Counted from the first letter of the stretch, positions 9,484 to 18,286 are shown. The stretch: DNA of 64,000 nucleotides from Bacteroidales bacterium (GCA_017549765.1 JAFYNM010000015.1:26876-90875), one strand, 5' to 3'. A program made the numbers and translations. Notes: generated by a model from the letters alone, not told the origin.

Positions 9484-9511
9484 AAAAAAAAACAGATGGC
9501 AAAACCATCTG
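9484..9511 (-). terminator. Terminator of tRNA-Val
   Basis: On the minus strand CAGATGG pairs with CCATCTG (7 bp, 5-base loop) and is followed by nine T residues. It lies 3 bases past the encoded CCA end of the tRNA and abuts the terminator of the opposing gene. Confidence 0.85.
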
Positions 9512-9514
9512 TCC

Positions 9515-9592
9515 TGGTGGGATGTATTGGATTCGAACCAATGACCTCTGCCGTGTGGAGGCAGCGCTCTAAACCGACTGGGCTAACATCCC
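9515..9592 (-). tRNA. tRNA-Val (anticodon CAC), atypical
   Basis: Acceptor GGGATGT/ACATCCC with discriminator A and encoded CCA; anticodon stem CTGCC/GGCAG; T stem ATTGG/CCAAT with loop TTCGAAT. The 7-base anticodon loop is TCCACAC, so positions 34-36 read CAC (Val, GUG codons). Two features are unusual: position 33 is C instead of the nearly universal U, and the D stem GCCC/GAGC has a C-A mismatch where T-A is expected. It may be a real but divergent tRNA or a decaying copy. If the loop were shifted the anticodon could read CCA, but the stem would then not pair. Confidence 0.75.
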
Positions 9593-9747
9593 TTCAAAGC
9601 GGCGGCAAAAGTACAATTTTTATCCATTCATTCGTCATCTTGAAAAGATTTTTTTATAAAATACTGATTATCAATGTAATATTTTAATTTTCGGCATAAA
9701 AAACAGATAATAATGGCGGCCGAGTCCCTTCGTAATCAAAAAAAGTG

Positions 9748-9755
9748 TATCTTTG
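9748..9755 (+). promoter_or_regulatory. -7 box of the small lipoprotein / M23 operon
   Basis: TATCTTTG followed by CAGCC, 22 bases before the ATG at 9778. Confidence 0.65.
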
Positions 9756-9777
9756 CAGCCTTACAAATCATCAAGCT

Positions 9778-10014
9778 ATGAAAAATAGAAAACGTTTCCA
9801 TATAATCGGGATTGTCTGGTGCTTTCTCCTTGTCGGACTCATGGCACCCTCCTGTACTTCCTCGCATCAGACCACCAGAAAGGCGCCGCGCTACACGCGT
9901 CAGAAGACCAAAAGTCCCCGTTGGAACGCTTCCACTTCCAGAACTACCACGTACTATATCAAGAAGCATAGCACTAAAAGAAGAAACAGTCCTAAACCTC
10001 AAAAACGTCATTAG
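9778..10014 (+). CDS. Small basic lipoprotein
   Basis: 78 residues. The N-terminus MKNRKRFHIIGIVWCFLLV leads to a lipobox-like LMAPSC (Cys near 26). The mature part is short, very basic and rich in Thr, Arg, Lys and Ser (KAPRYTRQKTKSPRW), with no recognisable domain. It begins 22 bases after a good -7 box and ends 6 bases before the M23 peptidase start, so it is probably the first gene of that operon. A basic lipoprotein could bind peptidoglycan or LPS, but that is only an inference. Confidence 0.6.
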   Translation: MKNRKRFHIIGIVWCFLLVGLMAPSCTSSHQTTRKAPRYTRQKTKSPRWNASTSRTTTYYIKKHSTKRRNSPKPQKRH

Positions 10015-10020
10015 AAAATC

Positions 10021-10974
10021 ATGCACAGAGCCTATATAAGAATTTTCACTGTACTACTAATCCTATTCACCGTCGCACAGCGTTTCGCATACAGCCAGGA
10101 AGACCACATACAGTTCAACGTCATCAACGACACCGCCCATATCGACCCCCAGATTCCCATCGACACGGCCGGTCAGAATTTTGAAGCGGACGACAAGGAT
10201 TATTATGACAACATCGACCATGGTGACGGCATGCTGTTCACCTATTTCAACTGGATGCCGGGCTTTACCCGTTACCAGACTTTCGACATCATCACGATTC
10301 ACTATCGTCATCAGGGCTCTGCCCCGCGTGACACGCTGATTCTTACGGGATACCATCATCCTGCCAACTACAAGATCACCTCCAACTACGGCTGGCGTCA
10401 TCGCCGCATGCACCGGGGTGTGGACCTTGGACTTCCTGTCGGCACGCCCATCGCGGCGGCCTTCGACGGCATGGTGCGCATCTCCAAAGGCAATAACACC
10501 GGAGGCTACGGCAACCTGGTGGTCATCCGTCACGACAACGGGCTGGAGACCTACTACGCCCACCTTTCCAAACGACTGGTCAATCCCGGCCAGATCGTCA
10601 AGGCCGGCGACATCATCGGCCTGGGCGGCAACACGGGCCGTAGCTTCGGCTCCCACCTGCACTTCGAGACCCGCTACTTGGGCAACGACATCAACCCCAA
10701 CCGACTCATCGATTTCGACAACTACACGCTGAAGCACGACACCATCTATATCTCCGGCTACACCGTCTCCAGTCCTAATCCGACCAAGACGGAGCCCAGC
10801 CAGATAGCCCAGACCCAAAAACCTGCCAGCAGCGCCGTCTATTACAGGGTCCGCAAGGGTGACAACCTTGGCAGGATCGCCCAGAAATACCATACCACGG
10901 TCTCCAAACTGAAAAAACTCAACCATCTGCGCAGCGACTTCATCCGGGAAGGACAACGGTTACGCGTCAGATAG
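10021..10974 (+). CDS. M23 (LytM) peptidase with C-terminal LysM domain
   Basis: 317 residues, exported: signal peptide ending near FAYSQ (about 26). M23 zinc endopeptidase domain (about 115-225): His131 and Asp135 in MHRGVDLG, His181 in YYAHLS, and His212 and His214 in SHLHFETRYLG, the complete set of metal and catalytic residues. A LysM peptidoglycan-binding domain closes the protein (about 274-316, YYRVRKGDNLGRIAQKYHTT). It should cut peptidoglycan cross-links in the periplasm, or regulate amidases as NlpD/EnvC proteins do when inactive; here the site is complete. The next gene starts 3 bases after its stop. Confidence 0.92.
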   Translation: MHRAYIRIFTVLLILFTVAQRFAYSQEDHIQFNVINDTAHIDPQIPIDTAGQNFEADDKDYYDNIDHGDGMLFTYFNWMPGFTRYQTFDIITIHYRHQGSAPRDTLILTGYHHPANYKITSNYGWRHRRMHRGVDLGLPVGTPIAAAFDGMVRISKGNNTGGYGNLVVIRHDNGLETYYAHLSKRLVNPGQIVKAGDIIGLGGNTGRSFGSHLHFETRYLGNDINPNRLIDFDNYTLKHDTIYISGYTVSSPNPTKTEPSQIAQTQKPASSAVYYRVRKGDNLGRIAQKYHTTVSKLKKLNHLRSDFIREGQRLRVR

Positions 10975-10977
10975 AGT

Positions 10978-13164
10978 ATGGAAACACGGTCTTTCATTGC
11001 GCTGTGTCTCTGCCTCATCATGGTCACCGCGCACTCCCAAAACACGCTTTTCGACTACGGGTTCACCCGCGCATCCCATATTGTCGTATATCAAGGTGAC
11101 GACACCTTGGCACAGCCCTGGACGGGCGGCATGAACTCCGTCTTTTTCTCCCCCATAGACCTAAATCTGGACGGTGTCAACGATCTGGTAGCCTTTGAGA
11201 AGCACGGCAACCGCATCCTCCCTTTTCTCCTGCAAAACGGGCACTATCACTATGCTCCGCAGTATGTCCACCGCTTCCCTGACCTGCACGACTGGGCCTT
11301 CTGCAAAGACTTTGACGGGGACGGACGCCACGACCTCTTCACCTATGGACTGGCAGGCATCCGCGTCTTTCGCAACACCTCTGCAGACAGCCTCTCCTTC
11401 TCGCTCGTCACCGACCAGCTGCCCGCCTGGTACTACAACGGCTATGTCAACCTGTACGCCTCCCCCAACGACTACCTGGTGGCGGACGACATCGACGGAG
11501 ACGGGCACATGGACATCCTCAATTTCTGGGTGCTGGGCAAATACGTCCATTTCTTACGAAACCACGCCACCGCACCGGGCTCCTTCGACTTACGGCTGGA
11601 GGAGAGCTGCTGGGGCCATTTTGAAGAAGCGGACGACAACAACGCGATCACTTTGTTCACCGACTGCGGCGACAAGTCGGACGACGAGCCGCAGCGACAC
11701 TCCGGCTCTTCTCTGTTGTGGCTGGATGTGGACGGCGACGGCACCCACGACCTGTTAGTCGGCGACATGGACTCCCCGCATCTCATCTTTCTGCACAATG
11801 GAGGCAGTGATTCTGACGCGCACATGGACTATCAAGACACCCTCTTCCCGTCCAATGCCCCTGTTCATCTCTACTCCATGCCTGCCCCTGCACTGGTTCA
11901 GTTGGATGGAGAGCCCCATCCTTCCTTGCTAATCTCCCCCTCCGACCCTTCTTTAACCAAATCACAGGACATACAGAGTGTATGGCGCTACGACTTCGAC
12001 ACCTTATTACAACAATACACCCTCACCCAGAAAGACTTCCTGCAAGGCGAGATGCTAGACATGGGCAGTGGCTGCCGGCCAGTCCTTTACGACTGGGACG
12101 GGGACGGGCTCCCTGACCTCTTCCTAGCCAACTATGGGCAGTTTGACAGTGCTCGAATTGTCAATGGCTTTCTCACCAGCGACTTCTCTTCTTCCATCCG
12201 CTATTACCACAATGTCGGCAGTAGCGCGCTGCCAGTCTTTCAGCTGGAGGATGATGATTTCGGACATTTACGACAGGAAGGTTACCACGCCCTGCACCCC
12301 ACCTTTGGCGACGTGGACGGCGATGGTCTGACCGACATGCTCTGCGGCAACGAGGACGGCACGCTGCTATGGATACCGCGCTTGCGTATCGATTCCGGCG
12401 AAGGCATCATCACAAGTCATTACAAGGATATCGATGTCGGGGAGTATAGCACACCCCAGCTCTTCGACTTGGACATGGACGGACGCGCCGACCTGTTGAT
12501 AGGAAACCGCCGCGGTCTTATCAGCCACTACCGAAACATCGGCATTTGTGGCATCATGGACTTTGAACGGATCACTGACACGTTAGGGCAGGTGGATGTC
12601 CGCGACTATGACCTCTCCTATTTTGGGCACAGCGTCCCCTGTTTTTACCGGGACCCGCAACGGGGCACCGTCCTGTTCTGCGGCTGTGAGCAGGGACAAG
12701 TCCGCTACTACACCCACATCGACGACAATCTGGACGGCGCCTTCACGCTGTCGGAGTTCAGTCTGGCAGAGACCATCGCCGGAGAGGCAAAAAGAATACG
12801 CGAGGGAATCCGAAGCGGAGTTGCTATTGGTCTGCTGGATGGCGACAATCTGCCAGACCTCCTCGTCGGCAACTATGCCGGCGGCGTATCCCTTTTCCTG
12901 GGCAGTGTGCCCATGCCGCACGGTTCCGGCATCACAATCCTCTCCGAAACGGATATAATCCTTTATCCAAACCCCACCTCCGGCATAGTCCACTGCACCT
13001 CCACCCTACCCCAGAACGACATCTCATCCCTGGAGCTTTATGACCTCTCCGGCCGCTGTCTGCTGCAAAGCAATCAACAGACTCTGGACCTCTCCGCCGT
13101 TGCCAACGGCCTCTATATTCTCATCGTCAACCATCAAGTCAGGGTCAAAATCATCAAGCAATAG
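10978..13164 (+). CDS. FG-GAP/VCBS repeat protein with T9SS type A sorting domain
   Basis: 728 residues. Signal peptide (ends near VTAHSQ). Repeated calcium-binding-type FG-GAP/VCBS blades carry DxDxDGxxD motifs, for example DLNLDGVNDL, DFDGDGRHDL, DIDGDGHMDIL, DVDGDGTHDLLVGD, DWDGDGLPDLF, DVDGDGLTDML and DLDMDGRADLLIG, suggesting a beta-propeller. The tail DIILYPNPTSGIVHC... and ANGLYILIVNHQ is a type A sorting domain, so it should be displayed or released by T9SS. It lies in an operon with the LysM/M23 peptidase (3-base gap) and the acyltransferase-like gene (2-base gap). Adhesion or scaffold role is inferred. Confidence 0.88.
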   Translation: METRSFIALCLCLIMVTAHSQNTLFDYGFTRASHIVVYQGDDTLAQPWTGGMNSVFFSPIDLNLDGVNDLVAFEKHGNRILPFLLQNGHYHYAPQYVHRFPDLHDWAFCKDFDGDGRHDLFTYGLAGIRVFRNTSADSLSFSLVTDQLPAWYYNGYVNLYASPNDYLVADDIDGDGHMDILNFWVLGKYVHFLRNHATAPGSFDLRLEESCWGHFEEADDNNAITLFTDCGDKSDDEPQRHSGSSLLWLDVDGDGTHDLLVGDMDSPHLIFLHNGGSDSDAHMDYQDTLFPSNAPVHLYSMPAPALVQLDGEPHPSLLISPSDPSLTKSQDIQSVWRYDFDTLLQQYTLTQKDFLQGEMLDMGSGCRPVLYDWDGDGLPDLFLANYGQFDSARIVNGFLTSDFSSSIRYYHNVGSSALPVFQLEDDDFGHLRQEGYHALHPTFGDVDGDGLTDMLCGNEDGTLLWIPRLRIDSGEGIITSHYKDIDVGEYSTPQLFDLDMDGRADLLIGNRRGLISHYRNIGICGIMDFERITDTLGQVDVRDYDLSYFGHSVPCFYRDPQRGTVLFCGCEQGQVRYYTHIDDNLDGAFTLSEFSLAETIAGEAKRIREGIRSGVAIGLLDGDNLPDLLVGNYAGGVSLFLGSVPMPHGSGITILSETDIILYPNPTSGIVHCTSTLPQNDISSLELYDLSGRCLLQSNQQTLDLSAVANGLYILIVNHQVRVKIIKQ

Positions 13165-13166
13165 TC

Positions 13167-14537
13167 ATGTCGAGTGTCTTTCATCAGTTTCAGGTTCAAG
13201 ACAAAGACCTTTTCCGGCAATATTTGCCCATGGGTGGCCGTATCTGCGATCAGTCGTTCACGAACCTCTTCTGCTGGCAAGACTTCTACCACAACCATTG
13301 GACCGTGCTGGAAGACCGTCTGGTGATACGCTGCCTCATCTACGGAGAACATCGGACGGGCTATATGATTCTCCCAGACATCCGCAGTGAACGGCTTTCC
13401 GCTTTGTTGGCGCAACTGCAGGAAGACCAGAAGGAGCCCCTCACGCTCATCAACCTGTCTGAAGAAGAGGTCGATTGGCTCCAAGCGCACTATCCCGGCC
13501 AATGGGGCATTGACCATAACCGCGATTATGACGACTATTTGTACGAGACCGCTCGTTTCCAGTCTTTCAACGGCAAGAAGCTGGCTGCCAAGCGCAACCA
13601 TGTCAACAAATTCCAAAAGACCTATGAATACTCCTACGAGCCTCTCTCTGCAAAATGGTTCGACGACTGCCTACGGCTGGATCAGGAGTGGCAAAGCATA
13701 AGGGGAGAAGATTCCCCACAGGCAGAGGCCGAAAGAACGGTCATCAAAAAAGCTTTTGACAACATGGAGGCACTGGGCATCCTCGGCGGAGTGCTCTTGT
13801 CGTCGGGCAAGCCCATCGCCTTCACTTACGGCTCTCCCCTCAACGAAGAGACCTTCTGCATCCATATTGAGAAGGCAGATACCCGTTACGAGGGTGTATA
13901 TCCGATGATGGCACAATTGTTTGCCCAGCACCTTCCCTCCCAGTACCGATATCTTGACAGAGAAGAGGATTTAGGGCTTTCGGGCCTGCGCAAATCCAAA
14001 GAGTCCTACCATCCCGTCCGAATGGAGAAAAAGCACATCGCCATCATGATGGACAAGACACAGCTAGAGATGGTGGATGTCTGGACACGTTGTTTTGAAG
14101 ACGAGCCTGCCTTCGTACACTCTTTTTTGGCACGTCACTACCTGAGAGAGAATGCTTTCCTGCACACAGAGTCGGATCGAGTCGTGGCCACTTGTTTCCT
14201 GATCGTCTGTGAAACGGAGATCGGAAGAATCGGCTACCTGTACGCCATCGCCACGTTGCCGGAGTATCGCCATAGAGGCATTGCCGAACAACTTGTACGC
14301 CAAGCCATAGAACGCTGCCGGGAACTGCATCTGTCGGCTGTGGCACTCATCCCCGCCAGCCAGCACCTCGCCGACTACTACCGCAGGATAGGCTTCTCCT
14401 CCGAGGCCGTCCCAATCCGCTTCCTGAGCAGTCTGGTCTTAGGCACCGGCAACACAGCAGAGGACAACGCCCTGCTGATGCCACTGGATCCCGCCCTTAA
14501 CATTCCCCCGATATTGCAAGCCAGGCCCATCGTATAG
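13167..14537 (+). CDS. DUF2156 (LPG synthase C-like) - GNAT fusion
   Basis: 456 residues, no signal peptide. Residues 1 to about 295 match the DUF2156 / phosphatidylglycerol lysyltransferase C-terminal fold (start VFHQFQVQDKDLFRQYLP; NKFQKTYEYSYEPLS; later YRYLDREEDLGLSGLRKSKESYHP), a double-GNAT fold that uses aminoacyl-tRNA as donor in LPG synthases. Residues about 300-430 are a second, classical GNAT domain with the acetyl-CoA loop ATLPEYRHRGIAEQLVRQAI. There are no membrane segments, unlike MprF. It is the last gene of the M23/FG-GAP operon. Acyl or aminoacyl transfer to an unknown amine is the most that can be said. Confidence 0.8.
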   Translation: MSSVFHQFQVQDKDLFRQYLPMGGRICDQSFTNLFCWQDFYHNHWTVLEDRLVIRCLIYGEHRTGYMILPDIRSERLSALLAQLQEDQKEPLTLINLSEEEVDWLQAHYPGQWGIDHNRDYDDYLYETARFQSFNGKKLAAKRNHVNKFQKTYEYSYEPLSAKWFDDCLRLDQEWQSIRGEDSPQAEAERTVIKKAFDNMEALGILGGVLLSSGKPIAFTYGSPLNEETFCIHIEKADTRYEGVYPMMAQLFAQHLPSQYRYLDREEDLGLSGLRKSKESYHPVRMEKKHIAIMMDKTQLEMVDVWTRCFEDEPAFVHSFLARHYLRENAFLHTESDRVVATCFLIVCETEIGRIGYLYAIATLPEYRHRGIAEQLVRQAIERCRELHLSAVALIPASQHLADYYRRIGFSSEAVPIRFLSSLVLGTGNTAEDNALLMPLDPALNIPPILQARPIV

Positions 14538-14660
14538 TTCGCTTAACGAAATAACCACGGAGGCTTCATTGACACCTAATAGCGACCCAGACCTGGTTGA
14601 TTCTATAGATGTAGTGGGCGATATTCCAGAGCTGATCACCTGGTGATTTCAAAAAAAATG

Positions 14661-14668
14661 TACTTTTG
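14661..14668 (+). promoter_or_regulatory. -7 box of the 14695 lipoprotein gene
   Basis: TACTTTTG followed by CCAC, 26 bases before the ATG at 14695. Confidence 0.6.
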
Positions 14669-14694
14669 CCACATCATCTTAAAAACCTATCGTA

Positions 14695-15573
14695 ATGAAA
14701 AAAAGTATCATTTTATGTCTTTGCATTGCCGTAATAGCTTTATTTTCAGCATGTAACAAAGACCACGAAGGCGTTTACAACCCTTCCAAGAAAATTCAGA
14801 AAATCTATGAAGTTGAAGATGGATTACAAGCTCTTTCCGCAGTTTGGAACTGGGACGGCGACCTGCTTACGTCCATTGACGAGTATAGTGGCATGGACTT
14901 CTTCACCACCACGTTCACCTATGACAACAAGAATCGCCTGATAGCTATGGACAATGCCGCTTCTCATAGTGAGTGCTTTTATGACGGCAACAAAATCCAG
15001 AAAATCGTTGTTACTGCCAATGGGGTTGAGGTGGGCTCTTACGAGTTCGAACATAAAGGAAGCAAAATCAGTCTGATCAAGATGAACTTCGATCTCGGCT
15101 TGGACGATTTTGATTGGAAAAAGGCAGCCATCGTCAACCCGTTGCATTTCATCATCCCCGAGGTTTGCCCTACCGTAAAATCCGCTATGGAGAAATGTTC
15201 TAAGGATGCCAAAGGAGAAGAAATCACCATGGCTATGAGCTGGAATGGCAACAATGTGAAGACCATCGAGGTAAGCTATACCGGATTCATCGGGACAGTA
15301 ACCGAGACGGTAGATCTCACCTATGACAACAAGATCAACCCGACTTATGGACAGCTTGCCCAAATGAGCACCAATGCCGTGGCCAATCTCTTTGTCAACA
15401 AAAACAACCCGCTGACCATCACCACCCGTATTAGTGGCTATGAATATGACAAGCAGACCTTCACCTACGAATACCAAGACAACTATCCCGTAAAGGTCAC
15501 ATGGACGGATGTTGAGAATCCGGGCACCGAGGATGAAGAGGTCTCGGTCACCACGAGGATTTACGAATATTAA
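14695..15573 (+). CDS. Lipoprotein with beta-rich repeats, unknown function
   Basis: 292 residues. Signal peptide with lipobox LFSAC (Cys20). The mature part has repeated short beta units resembling LxxI.EYxG, FTYDNKNRLIAMDN, CFYDGNKIQKIVV and DLTYDNKINPTYGQLA, as in DUF4595-type or YD-like Bacteroidetes lipoproteins. The ending (YEYQDNYPVKVTW) fits the same type. Surface or periplasmic location is inferred from the lipobox. Family assignment is tentative. Confidence 0.8.
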   Translation: MKKSIILCLCIAVIALFSACNKDHEGVYNPSKKIQKIYEVEDGLQALSAVWNWDGDLLTSIDEYSGMDFFTTTFTYDNKNRLIAMDNAASHSECFYDGNKIQKIVVTANGVEVGSYEFEHKGSKISLIKMNFDLGLDDFDWKKAAIVNPLHFIIPEVCPTVKSAMEKCSKDAKGEEITMAMSWNGNNVKTIEVSYTGFIGTVTETVDLTYDNKINPTYGQLAQMSTNAVANLFVNKNNPLTITTRISGYEYDKQTFTYEYQDNYPVKVTWTDVENPGTEDEEVSVTTRIYEY

Positions 15574-15603
15574 TATCGTATAGCCTTCCGGCAAAGGCAC
15601 CAG

Positions 15604-16218
15604 ATGAACACTCTAGAAGCGCCTTTCATAGGCATCAACCGCCACCGGATCGGGATTGACGGCGAGGGCGTGACCACCTTGGCAGCCTTCCACGGCTGTC
15701 CGCTGCGTTGTCGCTACTGTCTGAACCCCGGATGTTTGGATGCCGAAGCGACCGTGCGTCACTACACCCCGGAGTCGCTTTATCAAGCGTTGCTCATCGA
15801 CAATCTCTACTTTGTAGCCACCGGCGGAGGAGTCTGTTTCGGCGGGGGCGAGCCGCTGCTCCGTCCCGACTTCCTCCGCCGTTTTCACGAGCTCTGCGAA
15901 GGTCGCTGGAAGATTACGCTGGAGACATCGCTGAATGTGGCGCCAACCGTCCTGCAAAAGGTGCATCCCATTGTCAGCCACTACATCATCGACATCAAAG
16001 ATGCCAACGACGACATCTACCAGGCCTACACGGGAAAATCGAATCGTCGGGTGTGGGAGAACCTGCGCTGGCTGGCAGAGCACGCCGACCCCACAACGGT
16101 AACCATCCGCGTACCGCTGATTCCCGAGTTCAACAGCGAGAAGGATATCGAACGGAGCATGGCAAGAGTCAGAGAGTTAGGATTCACACAGATAGATCGG
16201 CTCACCTACAAGACATAG
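15604..16218 (+). CDS. Small radical-SAM protein, pyruvate formate-lyase activase-like
   Basis: 204 residues. The radical-SAM cluster motif CPLRCRYC gives CxxxCxxC with Cys32, Cys36 and Cys39; the SAM-binding GGGEPLL is at 80-86; and DIKDANDDIYQAYTGK resembles the conserved DIK segment of glycyl-radical activases. It is shorter than PflA (about 245 residues) and lacks the N-terminal ferredoxin insert of larger activases. No glycyl-radical enzyme is nearby, so its target is unknown. It begins 30 bases after the lipoprotein stop, possibly on the same transcript. Confidence 0.8.
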   Translation: MNTLEAPFIGINRHRIGIDGEGVTTLAAFHGCPLRCRYCLNPGCLDAEATVRHYTPESLYQALLIDNLYFVATGGGVCFGGGEPLLRPDFLRRFHELCEGRWKITLETSLNVAPTVLQKVHPIVSHYIIDIKDANDDIYQAYTGKSNRRVWENLRWLAEHADPTTVTIRVPLIPEFNSEKDIERSMARVRELGFTQIDRLTYKT

Positions 16219-16233
16219 TTTCCCGATTTTTTA

Positions 16234-16241
16234 TATCTTTG
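16234..16241 (+). promoter_or_regulatory. -7 box of the 16263 gene
   Basis: TATCTTTG followed by CAACTC, 21 bases before the ATG at 16263. Confidence 0.65.
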
Positions 16242-16262
16242 CAACTCAAAAATCGAACAATT

Positions 16263-16766
16263 ATGAACAGAGGAAAACGAACTTGCGAAATCTTGAAGGA
16301 GGTACGACAGCGTGTGGCGCGGGAGAACGACATCCCGCTGGAAACACGCGAATGCACGCACGAGGGCGACTGCCGAGGCACGTGCCCATACTGCGAACAC
16401 GAGGTGCGCTACCTTGAGCAGGAGCTGGCCAAACGCCGGAGTCTCGGGAAGGCCGTCACGGTGGCTGGCATCGCCGTCTCCGCCTTGATGATGAGCGGCT
16501 GCCATCATCAGCAAACTCCCGACACCGCTCCCGAAGAGAGTACATCCTCCGAAATGACCACGGAGGCTGCCACCCCGCAGGTCACAGAAGATTCAACAGA
16601 CCAAGAAGTTCCGCCTGCGCCCGGCCAATCCGAATTCCCATATCCAGACGGAGAAGTGCTACTAGGACTTTTTGAACCCATTGATGAACCTTCGGACACC
16701 ATACCAAGCGATACTTCTTCGGATTCAGAGTTGTGGGTTGAAGAGGGAGAACCTATTGAGTCATAA
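16263..16766 (+). CDS. Cys-rich N-domain, single-TM protein (Bacteroidales family)
   Basis: 167 residues. The N-terminal 60 residues carry MNRGKRTCEILKEVRQRVA followed by Cys31, Cys37, Cys41 and Cys44 (CTHEGDCRGTCPYCE), a likely metal site. A predicted membrane segment (about 63-79) ends in MMSGC, and the outer part is acidic and rich in Ser, Thr and Glu. Bacteroidales have many proteins with this N-terminal module, some ending in a TonB C-terminal domain. This one stops after an acidic tail and has no TonB domain. A broken relative with a TonB-like end lies at 28515-28944. Function unknown; a membrane signalling or energy-coupling role is only a guess from relatives. Confidence 0.75.
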   Translation: MNRGKRTCEILKEVRQRVARENDIPLETRECTHEGDCRGTCPYCEHEVRYLEQELAKRRSLGKAVTVAGIAVSALMMSGCHHQQTPDTAPEESTSSEMTTEAATPQVTEDSTDQEVPPAPGQSEFPYPDGEVLLGLFEPIDEPSDTIPSDTSSDSELWVEEGEPIES

Positions 16767-16849
16767 CTTATTGCATACCATTTTAAGGACTCTGGACAAT
16801 AATAATGTCCGCATCACCCTGCAGGCCGTCAGGTCTGCCGGGCCATTCA

Positions 16850-18268
16850 TCACCTCTCAAACCACTTCAGCAACTTCATCTTCCACTCTCCAGCCTTGCC
16901 GCTGTAGGGGTGCTCGCGCAGGGGGAGGTTGAAGCGCGTGCTGCCTTTGAGGACGGTCTGCGGGTGGGTAAACTCACGGAAGCCCCACTCGCCGTGGTAG
17001 GCGCCCATGCCGGAATGGCCCGTGCCGTTGAACGGGACGCCCTTGACCATCAGGTGGATGCACACCTCGTTGATGCAGCCGCCGCCATATTGCTGCGTCT
17101 GCATGGTGCGGTTCGCCCACTTCATATCCTTGGTGAACAGATACATCGCCAACGGATGCTCGCGCTCGGCAATCATCTCCATCAGCGTATCGACCTCCGC
17201 ATCTTCGAAGGGCACCACGGGCAGCAGCGGACAGAATAGCTCGTGCTGCACGATGTGCTCGTCTTGGTTCACCGGATAAATAATCGTAGGCGCATATTTG
17301 CAACTCTCCCTGTCGCCCACGCCGCCATAAACAATGCGGTCGCGGTACTCATCTGCCAATTTCGCACACTTGTCGTAAGCGGCCTCCGTGATGAGTTTGG
17401 GGTATTCTTCGTTCATAAGTGGATTCTCGCCGATCTGCTTCGTGAAAGCCTTCTTCAGCTCCTCCAAGAAGGGTTCCGCCACCTCTTTCGCCACTGCTAT
17501 CTGGTTGATATTGATACAGATCTGTCCGGCGTTGAGCAGTTTGAAGAAAGCGATCTTGCGGGCCGCGTCCTTGAGGTCGGCATCTTGGCGCACCACACAC
17601 CAGTTGCCGGTCTCGCCGCCCAGCTCCAATGCCACAGGCGTGAGGTTCTTGGCCGCCTCCGCCATCACGTGCTTGCCCACGGAGGGCGAGCCGGTATAGA
17701 AGATTTTGTCGAAACGTTGCGCGAGGCACAGGTCCGCCACGTCGTGACCACCATCGATGAGGGTGACGTACTCGGGCGGGAAGACCGCCGCGAAGAAGCG
17801 TTTCATCACGGCGGTGCAAGCACTTGACTTGCTGCTGGTTTTGATGACCACCGTGTTGCCGCCACACATCGCCGCCGCCACCACGCCGATGGTGAGCAGA
17901 ATGGGGAAGTTGAACGGACTGATGACCAACGACACACCGTAGGGCATCTTATAGACTTTAGTAATCATGCTCGGGAAGCACATTAGTCCGCTGAAATGGG
18001 TCTCGGGCCGCGCCCATCGCCGCAGTCCGCGGATCATCTCGTTGATTTCCACCACGATGGGGCCCACGTCGCAGAGAAAGGCCTCTGCCCTACTCCGTCC
18101 GAGGTCCGCGACCAAGGCATCTTCAAACTCGGTGGCATGTTCAATGACCGCCGCTTTCAACTTCTTGAGCTGCTCTATTCTCCATTTCACTGGAAGTGTC
18201 GCGCCCGTGCGGAAGAATTTGCGCTGGGTGGCGACGATTTCATGGATTTGTTCGTAGGTGTATGACAT
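16850..18268 (-). CDS. Aldehyde dehydrogenase (class 3-like)
   Basis: 472 residues from MSYTYEQIHEIV. It oxidises aldehydes to acids with NAD(P)+. Seen: catalytic Cys251 in NAGQICININ, general base Glu215 in ALELGG, and the oxyanion-hole Asn in SPFNFP (about 120). Short length and the C-terminal FNGTGHSGMGAYHGEWGFREFTH place it with class 3 / fatty aldehyde dehydrogenases (ALDH3-like). The ATG at 18268 is preferred to an upstream TTG, and a -7 box lies 19 bases upstream. The sequence LELGGETGNW replaces the common LELGGKSP, as happens in some group members. Convergent with the plus-strand gene ending at 16766. Confidence 0.92.
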   Translation of the reverse strand: MSYTYEQIHEIVATQRKFFRTGATLPVKWRIEQLKKLKAAVIEHATEFEDALVADLGRSRAEAFLCDVGPIVVEINEMIRGLRRWARPETHFSGLMCFPSMITKVYKMPYGVSLVISPFNFPILLTIGVVAAAMCGGNTVVIKTSSKSSACTAVMKRFFAAVFPPEYVTLIDGGHDVADLCLAQRFDKIFYTGSPSVGKHVMAEAAKNLTPVALELGGETGNWCVVRQDADLKDAARKIAFFKLLNAGQICININQIAVAKEVAEPFLEELKKAFTKQIGENPLMNEEYPKLITEAAYDKCAKLADEYRDRIVYGGVGDRESCKYAPTIIYPVNQDEHIVQHELFCPLLPVVPFEDAEVDTLMEMIAEREHPLAMYLFTKDMKWANRTMQTQQYGGGCINEVCIHLMVKGVPFNGTGHSGMGAYHGEWGFREFTHPQTVLKGSTRFNLPLREHPYSGKAGEWKMKLLKWFER

Positions 18269-18286
18269 AATAATGTAATAAGGCTG

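Noticed and set aside
13134-13616. A 160-codon minus-strand frame over the start of the DUF2156-GNAT gene
   Set aside because: Antisense to a gene that is tightly packed in an operon and has clear family motifs.
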